Positions 1 to 6,556 of a stretch of DNA of 8,550 nucleotides are shown in pieces. The translations under genes were made by a program, and so were the position numbers. Under the pieces are notes generated by a model, which worked only from the letters and a program-made list of their open reading frames with translations, was not told where the DNA came from and made no database searches. The DNA is taken from positions 1 to 8,550 of the forward strand of contig JAISLO010000196.1 of the NCBI GenBank assembly GCA_031290815.1. The letters are read 5' to 3'. Source of the DNA: Synergistaceae bacterium. GTDB taxonomy: Bacteria > Synergistota > Synergistia > Synergistales > Synergistaceae. How positions within the stretch are numbered: position 1 is the first letter of the stretch; each line of letters opens with the position of its first letter.

Positions 1-1
1 G

Positions 2-265
2 CAAAACCTCTTGGCTCCTGGAATCGACGGCGCAAAGAGGCTTGTGGTGTTCCGCAACGGATCATTCATCAGGGACGGAGTCTGGGTGGAACAGGGGAGC
101 AAGACTGCGTTCGACATGAGGACTCACAGTGAGATCGAATACTCCGAAGAGATGGCAGAATACGCGCGCGAGGCGGCCAAGCAGCTCACTTTCAGCGATA
201 TGCTGCTGGAGGGCGGAATGGCCGGACTGCTGAAAAATTTCTTCCTGAGGGCGGAAAACAAGTGA
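2..265 (+). CDS. C-terminal tail of an LtaS/MdoB-like sulfatase-superfamily envelope protein (5' end outside window)
   Basis: Only the last 87 residues are present; the frame is open from base 2, so the start lies upstream. The tail has a motif VVFRNGSFI, then a segment with FDMRTHSEI, then an acidic helix ending LTFSDMLLEGG. This order resembles what I recall of the C-terminus of lipoteichoic acid synthase family proteins: a PFRNGDFV-type strand, a YDTKTGKEL-type turn, and a helix ending with LEMSDKIINGDLL. Those enzymes transfer phosphoglycerol or related head groups on the outer face of the inner membrane, through an alkaline-phosphatase/sulfatase fold. The catalytic Thr and metal ligands would be upstream and cannot be checked. 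In a diderm the role could be that of MdoB/OpgB or a phosphoethanolamine transferase rather than true LTA synthesis. The stop codon overlaps the next gene by four bases (GTGA), indicating translational coupling. The family call rests on a short stretch, so confidence is moderate. Confidence 0.6.
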   Translation, partial: QNLLAPGIDGAKRLVVFRNGSFIRDGVWVEQGSKTAFDMRTHSEIEYSEEMAEYAREAAKQLTFSDMLLEGGMAGLLKNFFLRAENK

Positions 266-1584
266 GCCGCTCCGAGGAAATCTACTACCTCGCTGTATGG
301 TGGGGGTGGCTGGCCTTTCAAACGTGCCTCCGCACCGTGTTTTTTCTGCTCCTGGCGGACGCCGCCTACCAGTTCGTCATAAGCCTGAGGGGAATATTTC
401 AGCCGAAGGCCCCGCCTCCCGCGGAGAGATACAGGCGGTTCGCCATCCTGATTCCTGCCCACAACGAAGCGGCCGTGCTTGCCCCTCTCCTCGAGAGCCT
501 GAGGGAGCAGACGTATCCGGAGGACTGTTTCCGGGTTTTTGTCTCGTGCGACAACTGCGACGACGACACGGCGGAGCTAGCTGCGTCAGGCGGAGCCGTG
601 GCTCTGGTCAGGACCGACACGAACAAGCGCGGCAAGACGTGGAACGTCAGGTGGGCGCTGTCCAGGATACCAATGGAGGAGTTCGACGCGATGGCGATGT
701 TCGACGCCGACAACCTGGCCGAGCCCGACTTCTTAAACAGCATGAACGATTATATGGAGGCCAATCCCGACGCGGAGGCCATCCAGGGCGTATTGGACGT
801 CAAGAACCCAGACGATAACTGGCTCACGAAGTCGTATGCGGTGGCGTACTGGTTTACGAACCGATTCTGGCAGATGGCGCGGGCGCTGTGGGGACTGTCC
901 TGCACGCTTGGGGGAACAGGGCTCGTGATCCGTTCCTCGACGCTTCGGAGGCTCGGCTGGGATCTGGAGAGCCTGACGGAGGACCTGGAGATGTCCACGC
1001 GCCTGATCTTGTCTGGCAGCAGGGTCCATTGGAACAACCACGCGAGGATCTATGACGAAAAGCCTCAGAGCCTGTCCATGTCCACGAAACAGAGGACGCG
1101 GTGGATGCAGGGACATTATTGGGTTTGCGCGCGCTATGGCGCAAAGGCGTTCGCAATGTTCATCCGGACGAGGCAGATACAGTACCTCGACCTGCTGCTC
1201 TACCTTCTTGCCCCGACGAAGTGCTGCCTGGCCATCATTGCCATGGTGAGCGGCATGGCGTTCACCCTGATAAACAACTCGATGCTCTTCCCGACGCTGA
1301 TAAAAAAAGTTCCGCACACGCCGGGCGAGTGGGCGTTGTTCCTGGGGATGCCGTTCGTGACGATGATATTCTTCTGCTGCTTCTGCGCGATCGTCGGGCC
1401 ATCGCTGCGATTCGGGAAGCTGACGTTCCGCTATCTGAAGAACACCTTCGCCTATCTGTGGTTTGGGCTGACGTGGATACCCATCCTCTTCCGCGCGCCG
1501 TTCATGGCCGGCAAACAGGGCGAATGGGCAAAGACAGAGCACACGAGAAACATCTCCCTGGAGCAGGTGCCGAGAAGGGAATAA
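262..1584 (+). CDS. Membrane-bound family 2 glycosyltransferase (processive, IcaA/BcsA/MdoH-like)
   Basis: A 440-residue GT-A fold glycosyltransferase embedded in the inner membrane. A hydrophobic N-terminal segment (about residues 11-40) precedes the catalytic domain. The domain shows PAHNEA (65-70), the acidic cluster CDNCDDD (96-102), the nucleotide-sugar/metal motif DAD (148-150), GGTG (217-220), the catalytic base motif TED (239-241) and the Q-x-x-RW motif QRTRW (277-281). This D, DxD, TED, QxxRW set is typical of processive beta-glycan synthases. Further membrane segments lie near 308-338, 358-380 and 393-412. There is no PilZ domain, so no direct sign of cyclic-di-GMP control. The start is GTG, overlapping the preceding stop, so the gene is probably co-translated with the sulfatase-like gene. 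The sugar and product cannot be read from sequence: poly-GlcNAc, a beta-glucan or a glycolipid are all possible. Confidence 0.9.
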   Translation: MSRSEEIYYLAVWWGWLAFQTCLRTVFFLLLADAAYQFVISLRGIFQPKAPPPAERYRRFAILIPAHNEAAVLAPLLESLREQTYPEDCFRVFVSCDNCDDDTAELAASGGAVALVRTDTNKRGKTWNVRWALSRIPMEEFDAMAMFDADNLAEPDFLNSMNDYMEANPDAEAIQGVLDVKNPDDNWLTKSYAVAYWFTNRFWQMARALWGLSCTLGGTGLVIRSSTLRRLGWDLESLTEDLEMSTRLILSGSRVHWNNHARIYDEKPQSLSMSTKQRTRWMQGHYWVCARYGAKAFAMFIRTRQIQYLDLLLYLLAPTKCCLAIIAMVSGMAFTLINNSMLFPTLIKKVPHTPGEWALFLGMPFVTMIFFCCFCAIVGPSLRFGKLTFRYLKNTFAYLWFGLTWIPILFRAPFMAGKQGEWAKTEHTRNISLEQVPRRE

Positions 1585-1623
1585 TGACGCCAGGGGAGAA
1601 AAAAAACGAGGGGGGCGCGTGCG

Positions 1624-2433
1624 TTGAGAGTTGCGTGTATTCAGATGAACTCCGCGGAGGACAAGGAAAAAAACCTGGCCGCGGCCAGGAAACTTCTGAT
1701 CGAGGCCTCCGGCTGGGCCGACGTCCTGGCCTTGCCGGAGTACTTCAACTTCCTGGGGCCGGACGGCGACACCTTGAGCCAGGCGGAGACCAGCGACGGA
1801 CCCAGCGTCTCCATGCTCAGGGAGATCGCGGCGTCGAGCCGCAGGTATATCGTCGGCGGCAGCATCGCGGAGAGGTTTTCGGAGACCAAGTGCCGCAACA
1901 CGACGTTCGTGATCGACCCGGATGGAAATATAGCCGGGAGCTACAGCAAGATACACCTCTTTGACATCAGCCTGAGAAACGGCCATCAGTATAACGAGTC
2001 GGACCGAGTGGCTCCCGGGGACGGCATTTTGAATCTCGACACCAAGTTTGGCAGATGGGGTTTTACCATCTGCTACGACGTCAGATTTCCCGAAATGTAC
2101 AGGGCGCTCGCCATGAACGGCGCGAGGCTGATATTCGTGCCGTCAGCCTTCACAATGGCGACAGGAAGGGACCATTGGGAGCCGCTGCTGCGAAGCCGGG
2201 CGATCGAAAACCAGGTCTACATCGCGGCTCCAGCGCAGACGGGCTCGCACCAGGGCCGTATGTGCTACGGCAGAAGCATGATAATAGACCCCTGGGGAAC
2301 GGTTACGGCGCAGGCAAGCGACAAGGAGGGAGTCATATACGCCGACATCGATATGGACTACCTTGAAAGCGTGAGATCTCAGATTCCATGCCTCAAGCAT
2401 ACGAGGATGGATCTGTTCGGCGTCAAGACATAG
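1624..2433 (+). CDS. Nitrilase-superfamily carbon-nitrogen hydrolase (Nit1/Nit2-like amidase)
   Basis: A complete 269-residue cytosolic amidase, the usual length for the family. The catalytic triad is visible: Glu39 in LALPEY, Lys109 in SKIHLFD and Cys150 in ICYDVRFPE. A second conserved acidic residue, Glu186, lies in HWEPLLRSRAIEN. The C-terminal half has the GRSMIIDPWG block (216-225) common to Nit1/Nit2-type members. Relatives hydrolyse omega-amides such as alpha-ketoglutaramate or deaminated glutathione, which is metabolite repair; the substrate here is inferred from the clade, not shown. The start is TTG at 1624: no in-frame ATG or GTG precedes it, the product begins MRVACIQMN as expected for the family, and a purine-rich GAGGGGGG at 1608-1615 sits eight bases upstream. 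The gene lies 39 bp after the glycosyltransferase on the same strand and may be transcribed with it, although no functional link is obvious. Confidence 0.92.
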   Translation: MRVACIQMNSAEDKEKNLAAARKLLIEASGWADVLALPEYFNFLGPDGDTLSQAETSDGPSVSMLREIAASSRRYIVGGSIAERFSETKCRNTTFVIDPDGNIAGSYSKIHLFDISLRNGHQYNESDRVAPGDGILNLDTKFGRWGFTICYDVRFPEMYRALAMNGARLIFVPSAFTMATGRDHWEPLLRSRAIENQVYIAAPAQTGSHQGRMCYGRSMIIDPWGTVTAQASDKEGVIYADIDMDYLESVRSQIPCLKHTRMDLFGVKT

Positions 2434-2463
2434 ACCCGGAGGCTTGAACAGCTTGAACAAAAT

Positions 2464-4053
2464 TCAAGGATTCTCAGGCTGATTCAGGTTTCTGGTGACT
2501 ACCATGAGCACCGCGATTGCGACCAGGAGGATGACGCTCCCGGCAAGAAGCGAATAGTCCTCCATCCGCAGGATGAAGAAGAGCATAATATACAGTGTTC
2601 CTTGGATTCCGGCCGTAATCATGGCCGGTTGAAACCGTTTAAGCGCCGAACCCACGTAGGCGGCTGTCATGGACATGTTTATGACGGCCGCGGCAAGATA
2701 GGCCCCCGTGAATCCGATGTGTTCCGAAAGCGCCAGCAGCGTCAGATAAAACATCGCCAGTCCCAGGCCTATGATGCAGTACTGGATCATGCCGAGCCTC
2801 GATTTATCCCTCATGATCGAATAATTCTCGAAGATCATCACGCCGAGATATGTCAGCGTTATGAACAGCACAGCGTATTTGGCGGCCCTTATCAAAAGCG
2901 AATAATGGAAGACCGGCTCAAAGAATTCGACTCCGGCCGCGTATTCCGTCAGATTGTACCTGCCCCGCTCTGGAGGATCCTCGTCGTGGACTTCGTACAC
3001 GGTGCTGCCTCCGAAAACCACCTGCTCCCATGCCTCCATGTCCCCCAGCTGAGGATAGTTTCTGACGAGGTTGGGGATGTTCCACTCAGCTGAAAATCCC
3101 TGCGCGGATATCTCGCGGGACGTAGGAAGGCCGGAACCGGTGAAGTTCGGATGCGGCCATTCGGAGGCGATGCGGAATCTATTCATTATGCCGACCGGAA
3201 TCACGAACAGACTGTTGGAACCGCCCACCGACACCCGGAAGCTGAACTCGACCGGCTCATCTGTCTGAAACGATGAGATGTCGCATCGGCTGGAGAAGCC
3301 CTTGGGCAGGACATTGACCCCGCCGACGCCGGGAAGGAACTTGAGTTTTTCGCCGGACAGGTCGAGCTCGCTGATGTCCCGAATTGCTTTTGTGCTGGAG
3401 AGACCGACAGCGATCTCCGCCTCGTTCCAGCGTATCTCCGCTATATGCTGTCTCAGCCCTGTCAGCTCCGGCTTGGCGAAGAAGCCCGAAACCGTCATGT
3501 CCGCTGTGTAGACGTTCGTAGAATAGATGCCGCGGCTCCGCTGTTCCGTGGAGACCTTGACGTCCATGCTCAGGTCCTCTGGCAAGACGAGCGCGGTATG
3601 AGCGCTCTCGATCGTGCGGACAATCTCCTTGCTCGTCCGGTCACTGCTGCGCGCCTGCTCCAGGGCCAGCTCGGCCGCCGTCAGCGGAACGGTATCCAGC
3701 GTCTCGTACCTGACGGTATAAGGTATTGCCATGATCGGCCCGACGATGGTCTGTGAGGTTCCCCACGTCGACCATATCTCCCCGGAGACGTCCAGATAGC
3801 GTTCGTAACGCTCCTCGGTGAGATCGTAGATAAAATCAACTGGAATGATCATGAGTCCGGCCAGCACAGCCACGACAGCCATCCTCAGAACGACGGACGT
3901 CCTCTTGGACACGCGCTTCAAGGGGCGCAGGTCCCCCCACCTCGGCATTTTCTCGCCGTCGGGAGTGACGGCGCGCAGACAGAGCCATATAACGGTAAGC
4001 CCCGCCGCAAGGAGAATGAGAATCACAAAAGCCCAGAAAACAAGGTTGATCAT
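2464..4053 (-). CDS. creD: CreD-family inner-membrane protein with an N-terminal extension
   Basis: A 529-residue membrane protein recognised as CreD family by several blocks: GPIMAIPY (105-112), WPHPNFTG (299-306), GFSAEW (319-324), GVEFFEPVFHYSLLIRAAKY (374-393) and the SEHIGF loop (443-448). As in other CreD proteins, a membrane helix (about 54-72) precedes a large periplasmic domain (about 75-385), and a cluster of four or five helices follows (about 390-408, 422-441, 450-468, 480-495, 500-518). E. coli CreD is about 450 residues and begins near residue 50 of this protein, so the first 45-50 residues, containing an extra helix at 3-26, are additional. The start is supported by GGAGG seven bases before the ATG at 4053. 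CreD belongs to the CreBC regulon in enterobacteria and affects beta-lactam and colicin tolerance; its biochemical function is unknown. No creB or creC is visible. The gene is 81 bp downstream of glycerate kinase on the same strand. Confidence 0.88.
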   Translation of the reverse strand: MINLVFWAFVILILLAAGLTVIWLCLRAVTPDGEKMPRWGDLRPLKRVSKRTSVVLRMAVVAVLAGLMIIPVDFIYDLTEERYERYLDVSGEIWSTWGTSQTIVGPIMAIPYTVRYETLDTVPLTAAELALEQARSSDRTSKEIVRTIESAHTALVLPEDLSMDVKVSTEQRSRGIYSTNVYTADMTVSGFFAKPELTGLRQHIAEIRWNEAEIAVGLSSTKAIRDISELDLSGEKLKFLPGVGGVNVLPKGFSSRCDISSFQTDEPVEFSFRVSVGGSNSLFVIPVGIMNRFRIASEWPHPNFTGSGLPTSREISAQGFSAEWNIPNLVRNYPQLGDMEAWEQVVFGGSTVYEVHDEDPPERGRYNLTEYAAGVEFFEPVFHYSLLIRAAKYAVLFITLTYLGVMIFENYSIMRDKSRLGMIQYCIIGLGLAMFYLTLLALSEHIGFTGAYLAAAVINMSMTAAYVGSALKRFQPAMITAGIQGTLYIMLFFILRMEDYSLLAGSVILLVAIAVLMVVTRNLNQPENP

Positions 4054-4134
4054 ATCGTTTGCCTCCGATTCATCCAGGCATGCCCGTCATGAACGCCGAT
4101 TCAGCAGTGCCTCCGGCGTTCGGCGGATGCCATT

Positions 4135-5286
4135 TTAGATTTTTCCGCGCCCCATCGACAGGCCGATGTTTATCATCCGCATGATCCGCTCGGCCGCATC
4201 CTCAAGCAGGGGACCGCAGTTTTTCATCGCGTCCTCCAGTGTCATTGCGCCGTTTACGATGCTGATCATGGCGTCTATTCCCTCATTGTAGACGGCCTCC
4301 GCTCCCGTGCCTATGCCGCCCGCTATCGCTATGACCGGCGCTCCGAATTTTTTGGCCCTGCGAGCCACCCCGACAGGCGCCTTTCCGTATGCCGACTGAG
4401 CGTCGATTTTGCCCTCTCCTGTTATCACCAGGCTGCAATTTGCCATGTGCCCGTCAAAATCCACTATGTCCAGCACAGTATCGATGCCAGATCCAATCAC
4501 AGCGCCGCAATAAGCCATCAGGCCATATCCGAGGCCGCCTGCCGCGCCCGCTCCACTGACATCCGCCATGTCCGCCCCAAGCTGACTTTTCGTGACCTCG
4601 GCAAGATGGGCGAGATTTCTGTCGAGCTCCCTTGCCATATCGGGACATGCGCCCTTCTGCGGCCCGTAGACGGCCGAGGCTCCGAATTTTCCGCATAGGG
4701 GGTTTCTCACGTCGGAGGCGATGACTATCTCGCAGTCCCGTATTCTCCGATCGAGCCCGGAGGTGTCGATTGACGCAAGGGCCGATAGCGCCCCGCCGCC
4801 GCCGCCGAGCTCGCGCCCATTCTCATCACGGAAGGAAACGCCCAATGCCTGCGCCATTCCTGCTCCGCCGTCGTTGGTCGCGCTCCCTCCTATACCGAGC
4901 ACTATTTTTCCGCAGCCCCGGTCGAGCGCGGCAAGAATGAGCTCTCCGACTCCGCGGGTCGTAGTCAGGCTTGGATTGCGCTTATCCTCCGGCACCAGAG
5001 GAAGTCCGGCTGCCGCAGCCATCTCTATCACGGCGACTCCTCCACGCAGTACGCCGTACACGGCTTCGACCGGCAGTCCGAGCGGGCCCGTCACTGTTTG
5101 GGCACAAGTTGTCCAGCCTGTGCCGGCGGTGAGCGCCAGAACCGTTCCCTCGCCGCCGTCGGCAATGGGAATCTTTACAACCTCGGCATCCGGTCTTGCC
5201 CTCTTGATTCCGATCTCCACGCGCGACGCGGCTTCGACGCTCGACATGCTTCCCTTGAATGAATCGATGGCCGCGACGATTTTCAA
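4135..5286 (-). CDS. Glycerate kinase, type 2 (GlxK/GarK family)
   Basis: A 383-residue glycerate kinase of the GlxK/GarK family, which phosphorylates D-glycerate with ATP to 2-phosphoglycerate (3-phosphoglycerate in some reports) and so feeds glycerate into lower glycolysis. Seen in order: DSFKG (8-12), IADGGEGT (41-48), GIGGSATNDGGAG (131-143), SDVRNPL (191-197), GPQKG (208-212), GAAGGLGYG (247-255) and ITGEGKID (288-295). Length and motif order match the family. The frame stays open to 5442, but TTG at 5286 is the likely start: GGAGGT lies at 5294-5299, seven bases away, the product then begins MKIVAAIDSFKG as in relatives, and a good promoter lies just upstream, inside the longer reading. 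CreD follows on the same strand. No dehydrogenase or transporter for glycerate is adjacent, so the feeding pathway is unknown. The glycine-rich run near 161-165 is a family loop. Confidence 0.95.
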   Translation of the reverse strand: MKIVAAIDSFKGSMSSVEAASRVEIGIKRARPDAEVVKIPIADGGEGTVLALTAGTGWTTCAQTVTGPLGLPVEAVYGVLRGGVAVIEMAAAAGLPLVPEDKRNPSLTTTRGVGELILAALDRGCGKIVLGIGGSATNDGGAGMAQALGVSFRDENGRELGGGGGALSALASIDTSGLDRRIRDCEIVIASDVRNPLCGKFGASAVYGPQKGACPDMARELDRNLAHLAEVTKSQLGADMADVSGAGAAGGLGYGLMAYCGAVIGSGIDTVLDIVDFDGHMANCSLVITGEGKIDAQSAYGKAPVGVARRAKKFGAPVIAIAGGIGTGAEAVYNEGIDAMISIVNGAMTLEDAMKNCGPLLEDAAERIMRMINIGLSMGRGKI

Positions 5287-5293
5287 AAATAAG

Positions 5294-5299
5294 ACCTCC
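5294..5299 (-). promoter_or_regulatory. Ribosome binding site that fixes the glycerate kinase TTG start
   Basis: GGAGGT on the minus strand, followed by seven bases and then TTG (5286-5284). It selects this start over the in-frame extension to 5442, which would add 52 residues unlike any glycerate kinase N-terminus. Confidence 0.85.
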
Positions 5300-5338
5300 G
5301 GGAGTGTGGCGGATTCGGACAAAATCTGAAACGGCTCA

Positions 5339-5368
5339 ATTATATCAGGATTATATCGGACACGGCAA
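5339..5368 (-). promoter_or_regulatory. Sigma-70-type promoter of glycerate kinase, with a doubled -10 box
   Basis: Read on the minus strand, TTGCCG (5368-5363) is separated by 18 bases from a perfect TATAAT (5344-5339). A second perfect TATAAT lies 11 bases upstream (5355-5350) but has no good -35 at proper spacing. Transcription would begin near 5331, giving a leader of about 45 bases with the strong Shine-Dalgarno at its end. Two consensus -10 boxes in a 16-base stretch make this the best promoter in the window; use of the second box is uncertain. Confidence 0.6.
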
Positions 5369-5404
5369 AGGTCTTCTTTAATCAATTGTAATCCACTCAT
5401 TCGG

Positions 5405-5422
5405 CCAGGGGAGCCAGGGGAG
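5405..5422. repeat. Tandem 9-bp duplication
   Basis: CCAGGGGAG occurs twice head to tail with no spacer (5405-5413 and 5414-5422). It lies about 37 bp upstream of the glycerate kinase -35 box, where an activator could bind, but it may be simple slippage. Confidence 0.6.
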
Positions 5423-5434
5423 AACATCTCACAG

Positions 5435-5468
5435 CGGCTCACTTTTGCGAGCCGATTTCCTTTTTTTT
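5435..5468 (+). terminator. Rho-independent terminator-like hairpin with no plus-strand gene upstream
   Basis: CGGCTC (5435-5440) pairs with GAGCCG (5449-5454) around an eight-base loop. A T-rich tract follows at once (5456-5468), ending in eight consecutive T. The T tract lies on the plus-strand side only. No plus-strand gene ends here: the nearest one upstream ends at 2433. It may end a short RNA or antisense transcript, or insulate the downstream promoter from readthrough. Confidence 0.6.
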
Positions 5469-5476
5469 AGAAACTG

Positions 5477-5506
5477 TTGAGCCACTGCGGAAGATTAGTA
5501 TATAAT
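5477..5506 (+). promoter_or_regulatory. Sigma-70-type promoter of the lytic transglycosylase gene
   Basis: TTGAGC (5477-5482) and a perfect TATAAT (5501-5506) are separated by 18 bases. Predicted transcription starts near 5513, leaving a leader of roughly 147 bases, long for a single structural gene and carrying several inverted repeats. Confidence 0.6.
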
Positions 5507-5541
5507 ACGTTATACAATTGCTTGTAGTATGATTCTTACAC

Positions 5542-5563
5542 TGACAGACGCGCGCCTGTGTCA
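5542..5563. promoter_or_regulatory. Operator-like imperfect palindrome in the transglycosylase leader
   Basis: A 22-bp dyad with half-sites TGACA and TGTCA around a GCGCGC core; 18 of 22 positions match the reverse complement. It lies about 30-50 bp after the predicted transcription start, suitable for a roadblock repressor. I do not recognise the regulator. Confidence 0.4.
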
Positions 5564-5595
5564 CGATGCGGCGGAAATCACATTTTTTTGAATCC

Positions 5596-5647
5596 TGCTA
5601 GAAGACGGAATGGTTCCATCTCTAGCACTGCCTCTTTTCTAAAGAGG
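5596..5647 (+). promoter_or_regulatory. Two leader hairpins abutting the transglycosylase ribosome binding site
   Basis: Hairpin one: TGCTAGA (5596-5602) pairs with TCTAGCA (5621-5627). Above a bulged A the stem continues with two pairs, a C-A mismatch and then GGAA/TTCC, closing on a TGG loop (5611-5613). Hairpin two, three bases on: CCTCTTT (5631-5637) pairs perfectly with AAAGAGG (5641-5647) around a three-base loop. The last bases of hairpin two run into the Shine-Dalgarno GGAGGTGA (5647-5654). Hairpin two has no U tract directly after it, so control of translation is more likely than termination. Confidence 0.5.
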
Positions 5648-5659
5648 GAGGTGAGATCA

Positions 5660-6484
5660 ATGGACGGATGTACGCGACCCTCGCAACATTTGAAGATGCT
5701 GTTTCTATTCGCGGCGATAACAATGCCCTTTATCGTCTTGCCGTTCTTCGTTGTGAGTGACGGCGCCAATATGACAAGCTACTACATCCCGCACATGCAG
5801 AAGGAGATAGCGGTGTCGGGCCGGTCCGAATATGTGCTGTCCTCAACGCCGAGGCAAAGCTGCGTTTCGCTAAACCAAATCGGGAGAGGGCTCAACGTGG
5901 GCTACGACACATCGGTGAAGCGGGCGCTCAGGGGGATGGGGCTGCGAACCGCCAATTTCGACGAATGGATAGCGCAGCACCCTGGCACTGCCCTGTCGCA
6001 CCTGAGATATATGCCAGTCACGTCACAGCAGTTCGTGGCAAGCACCGCAGTCTTCATAAGAAAATCCAACTCTAGAATCGACGCCAAGACGGCATGGCGC
6101 GAGGCCACGGCCCTCGTGCACTACAGCGCCAAATACGCCGTCCCTTATGTTCTTACGACAGCCGTGGCCAAGGTCGAAAGCACTTTCGATCCCGACGCTA
6201 TAAGCTCTAAGGGTGCATCAGGGGTGATGCAGGTGATGTGGGAACTGCATCAGCAGCTTCTCAAGGCAAACGGAATCACTCCGGCTCCAGGCGCAAATCC
6301 TCTGGCGGACCCGGAGAAGGCGATTGCCGCCGGCTGCCTGCTGCTATCCAGATACATAAGAGCTTACGGATCGGTGAGCAACGCGATGGAGAGATACTAC
6401 GGGACTAACTCGGAGACCTATCAGAGGAAGGTAAACAGAAACGTAGCGAGCGTCATAAATCACCACTCTCAGTTCTTCAAGTAG
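5660..6484 (+). CDS. Membrane-anchored SLT-domain lytic transglycosylase (GH23-like)
   Basis: A 274-residue protein with a short basic N-terminus, one hydrophobic segment (about 13-33) acting as signal peptide or anchor, a region of about 110 residues that I do not recognise, and a C-terminal Slt-type domain (about 155-274). The catalytic Glu173 lies in KVESTFDPDAISSKGASGVMQVM (seen in part at 171-190), the signature of family 1 lytic transglycosylases, which cleave peptidoglycan between MurNAc and GlcNAc with 1,6-anhydro product formation. NPLADPEKAIAAG (213-225) matches the second conserved block. The usual MPxTA after MQV is replaced by MWELH, and the late Tyr motif reads ERYYG (244-248). 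No alanine-rich cleavage site is evident after the hydrophobic segment, so it may stay anchored. ATG at 5660 is chosen over an upstream GTG at 5558 because GGAGGTGA lies five bases before it and the hydrophobic segment then falls at the N-terminus. Two stops follow in tandem (TAG TGA). Confidence 0.88.
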   Translation: MDGCTRPSQHLKMLFLFAAITMPFIVLPFFVVSDGANMTSYYIPHMQKEIAVSGRSEYVLSSTPRQSCVSLNQIGRGLNVGYDTSVKRALRGMGLRTANFDEWIAQHPGTALSHLRYMPVTSQQFVASTAVFIRKSNSRIDAKTAWREATALVHYSAKYAVPYVLTTAVAKVESTFDPDAISSKGASGVMQVMWELHQQLLKANGITPAPGANPLADPEKAIAAGCLLLSRYIRAYGSVSNAMERYYGTNSETYQRKVNRNVASVINHHSQFFK

Positions 6485-6556
6485 TGAGACATCGACCATC
6501 TCTCCTTTAAAGTACCGCTTCCGTTCCTCGTTACATTCCTTTCACAGAAAGACGCG

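Larger units (their letters stand above)
5287..5659. other. Divergent intergenic region between glycerate kinase and the lytic transglycosylase
   Basis: This 373-bp stretch contains no convincing gene. From left to right it holds the glycerate kinase Shine-Dalgarno and promoter (5294-5368, minus), a 9-bp tandem duplication (5405-5422), a plus-strand terminator-like hairpin with a T tract (5435-5468), a plus-strand promoter (5477-5506), an operator-like palindrome (5542-5563), a T7 run (5583-5589), and two hairpins (5596-5627 and 5631-5647) next to the transglycosylase ribosome binding site. It is visibly richer in A+T than the flanking genes. Confidence 0.7.

Noticed and set aside
1101..1964. 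A 287-residue plus-strand open frame
   Set aside because: Overlaps the glycosyltransferase and amidase in another frame; composition is Arg/Gly/Asp-rich with no domain.
733..1986. A 417-residue minus-strand open frame across the glycosyltransferase and amidase genes
   Set aside because: It is antisense to two genes with full catalytic motifs, and its product is Arg-, Pro- and His-rich low-complexity sequence typical of a shadow in GC-rich DNA.
2452..2468. CTTGAA/TTCAAG hairpin between the convergent amidase and creD genes, considered as a terminator
   Set aside because: Only six mostly A-T pairs, with no T run on either side.
4092..4120. Inverted repeat AACGCCG/CGGCGTT between glycerate kinase and creD, considered as a terminator
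   Set aside because: The loop is 15 bases and no T tract follows on either strand; it may be chance or a mild attenuator.
4721..5329. A 202-residue plus-strand open frame opposite glycerate kinase
   Set aside because: Ser/Pro/Ala-rich antisense shadow of a conserved kinase.
5287..5442. 52-residue N-terminal extension of glycerate kinase
   Set aside because: It would include the promoter and Shine-Dalgarno of the shorter form and adds sequence not found in the family.
5560..5589. Possible terminator before the T7 run in the transglycosylase leader
   Set aside because: Only a four-base TGTG/CACA stem with an 18-base loop could be drawn, which is too weak.
5558..5659. 34-residue N-terminal extension of the lytic transglycosylase
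   Set aside because: It contains both leader hairpins and the Shine-Dalgarno, and would bury the membrane anchor away from the N-terminus.
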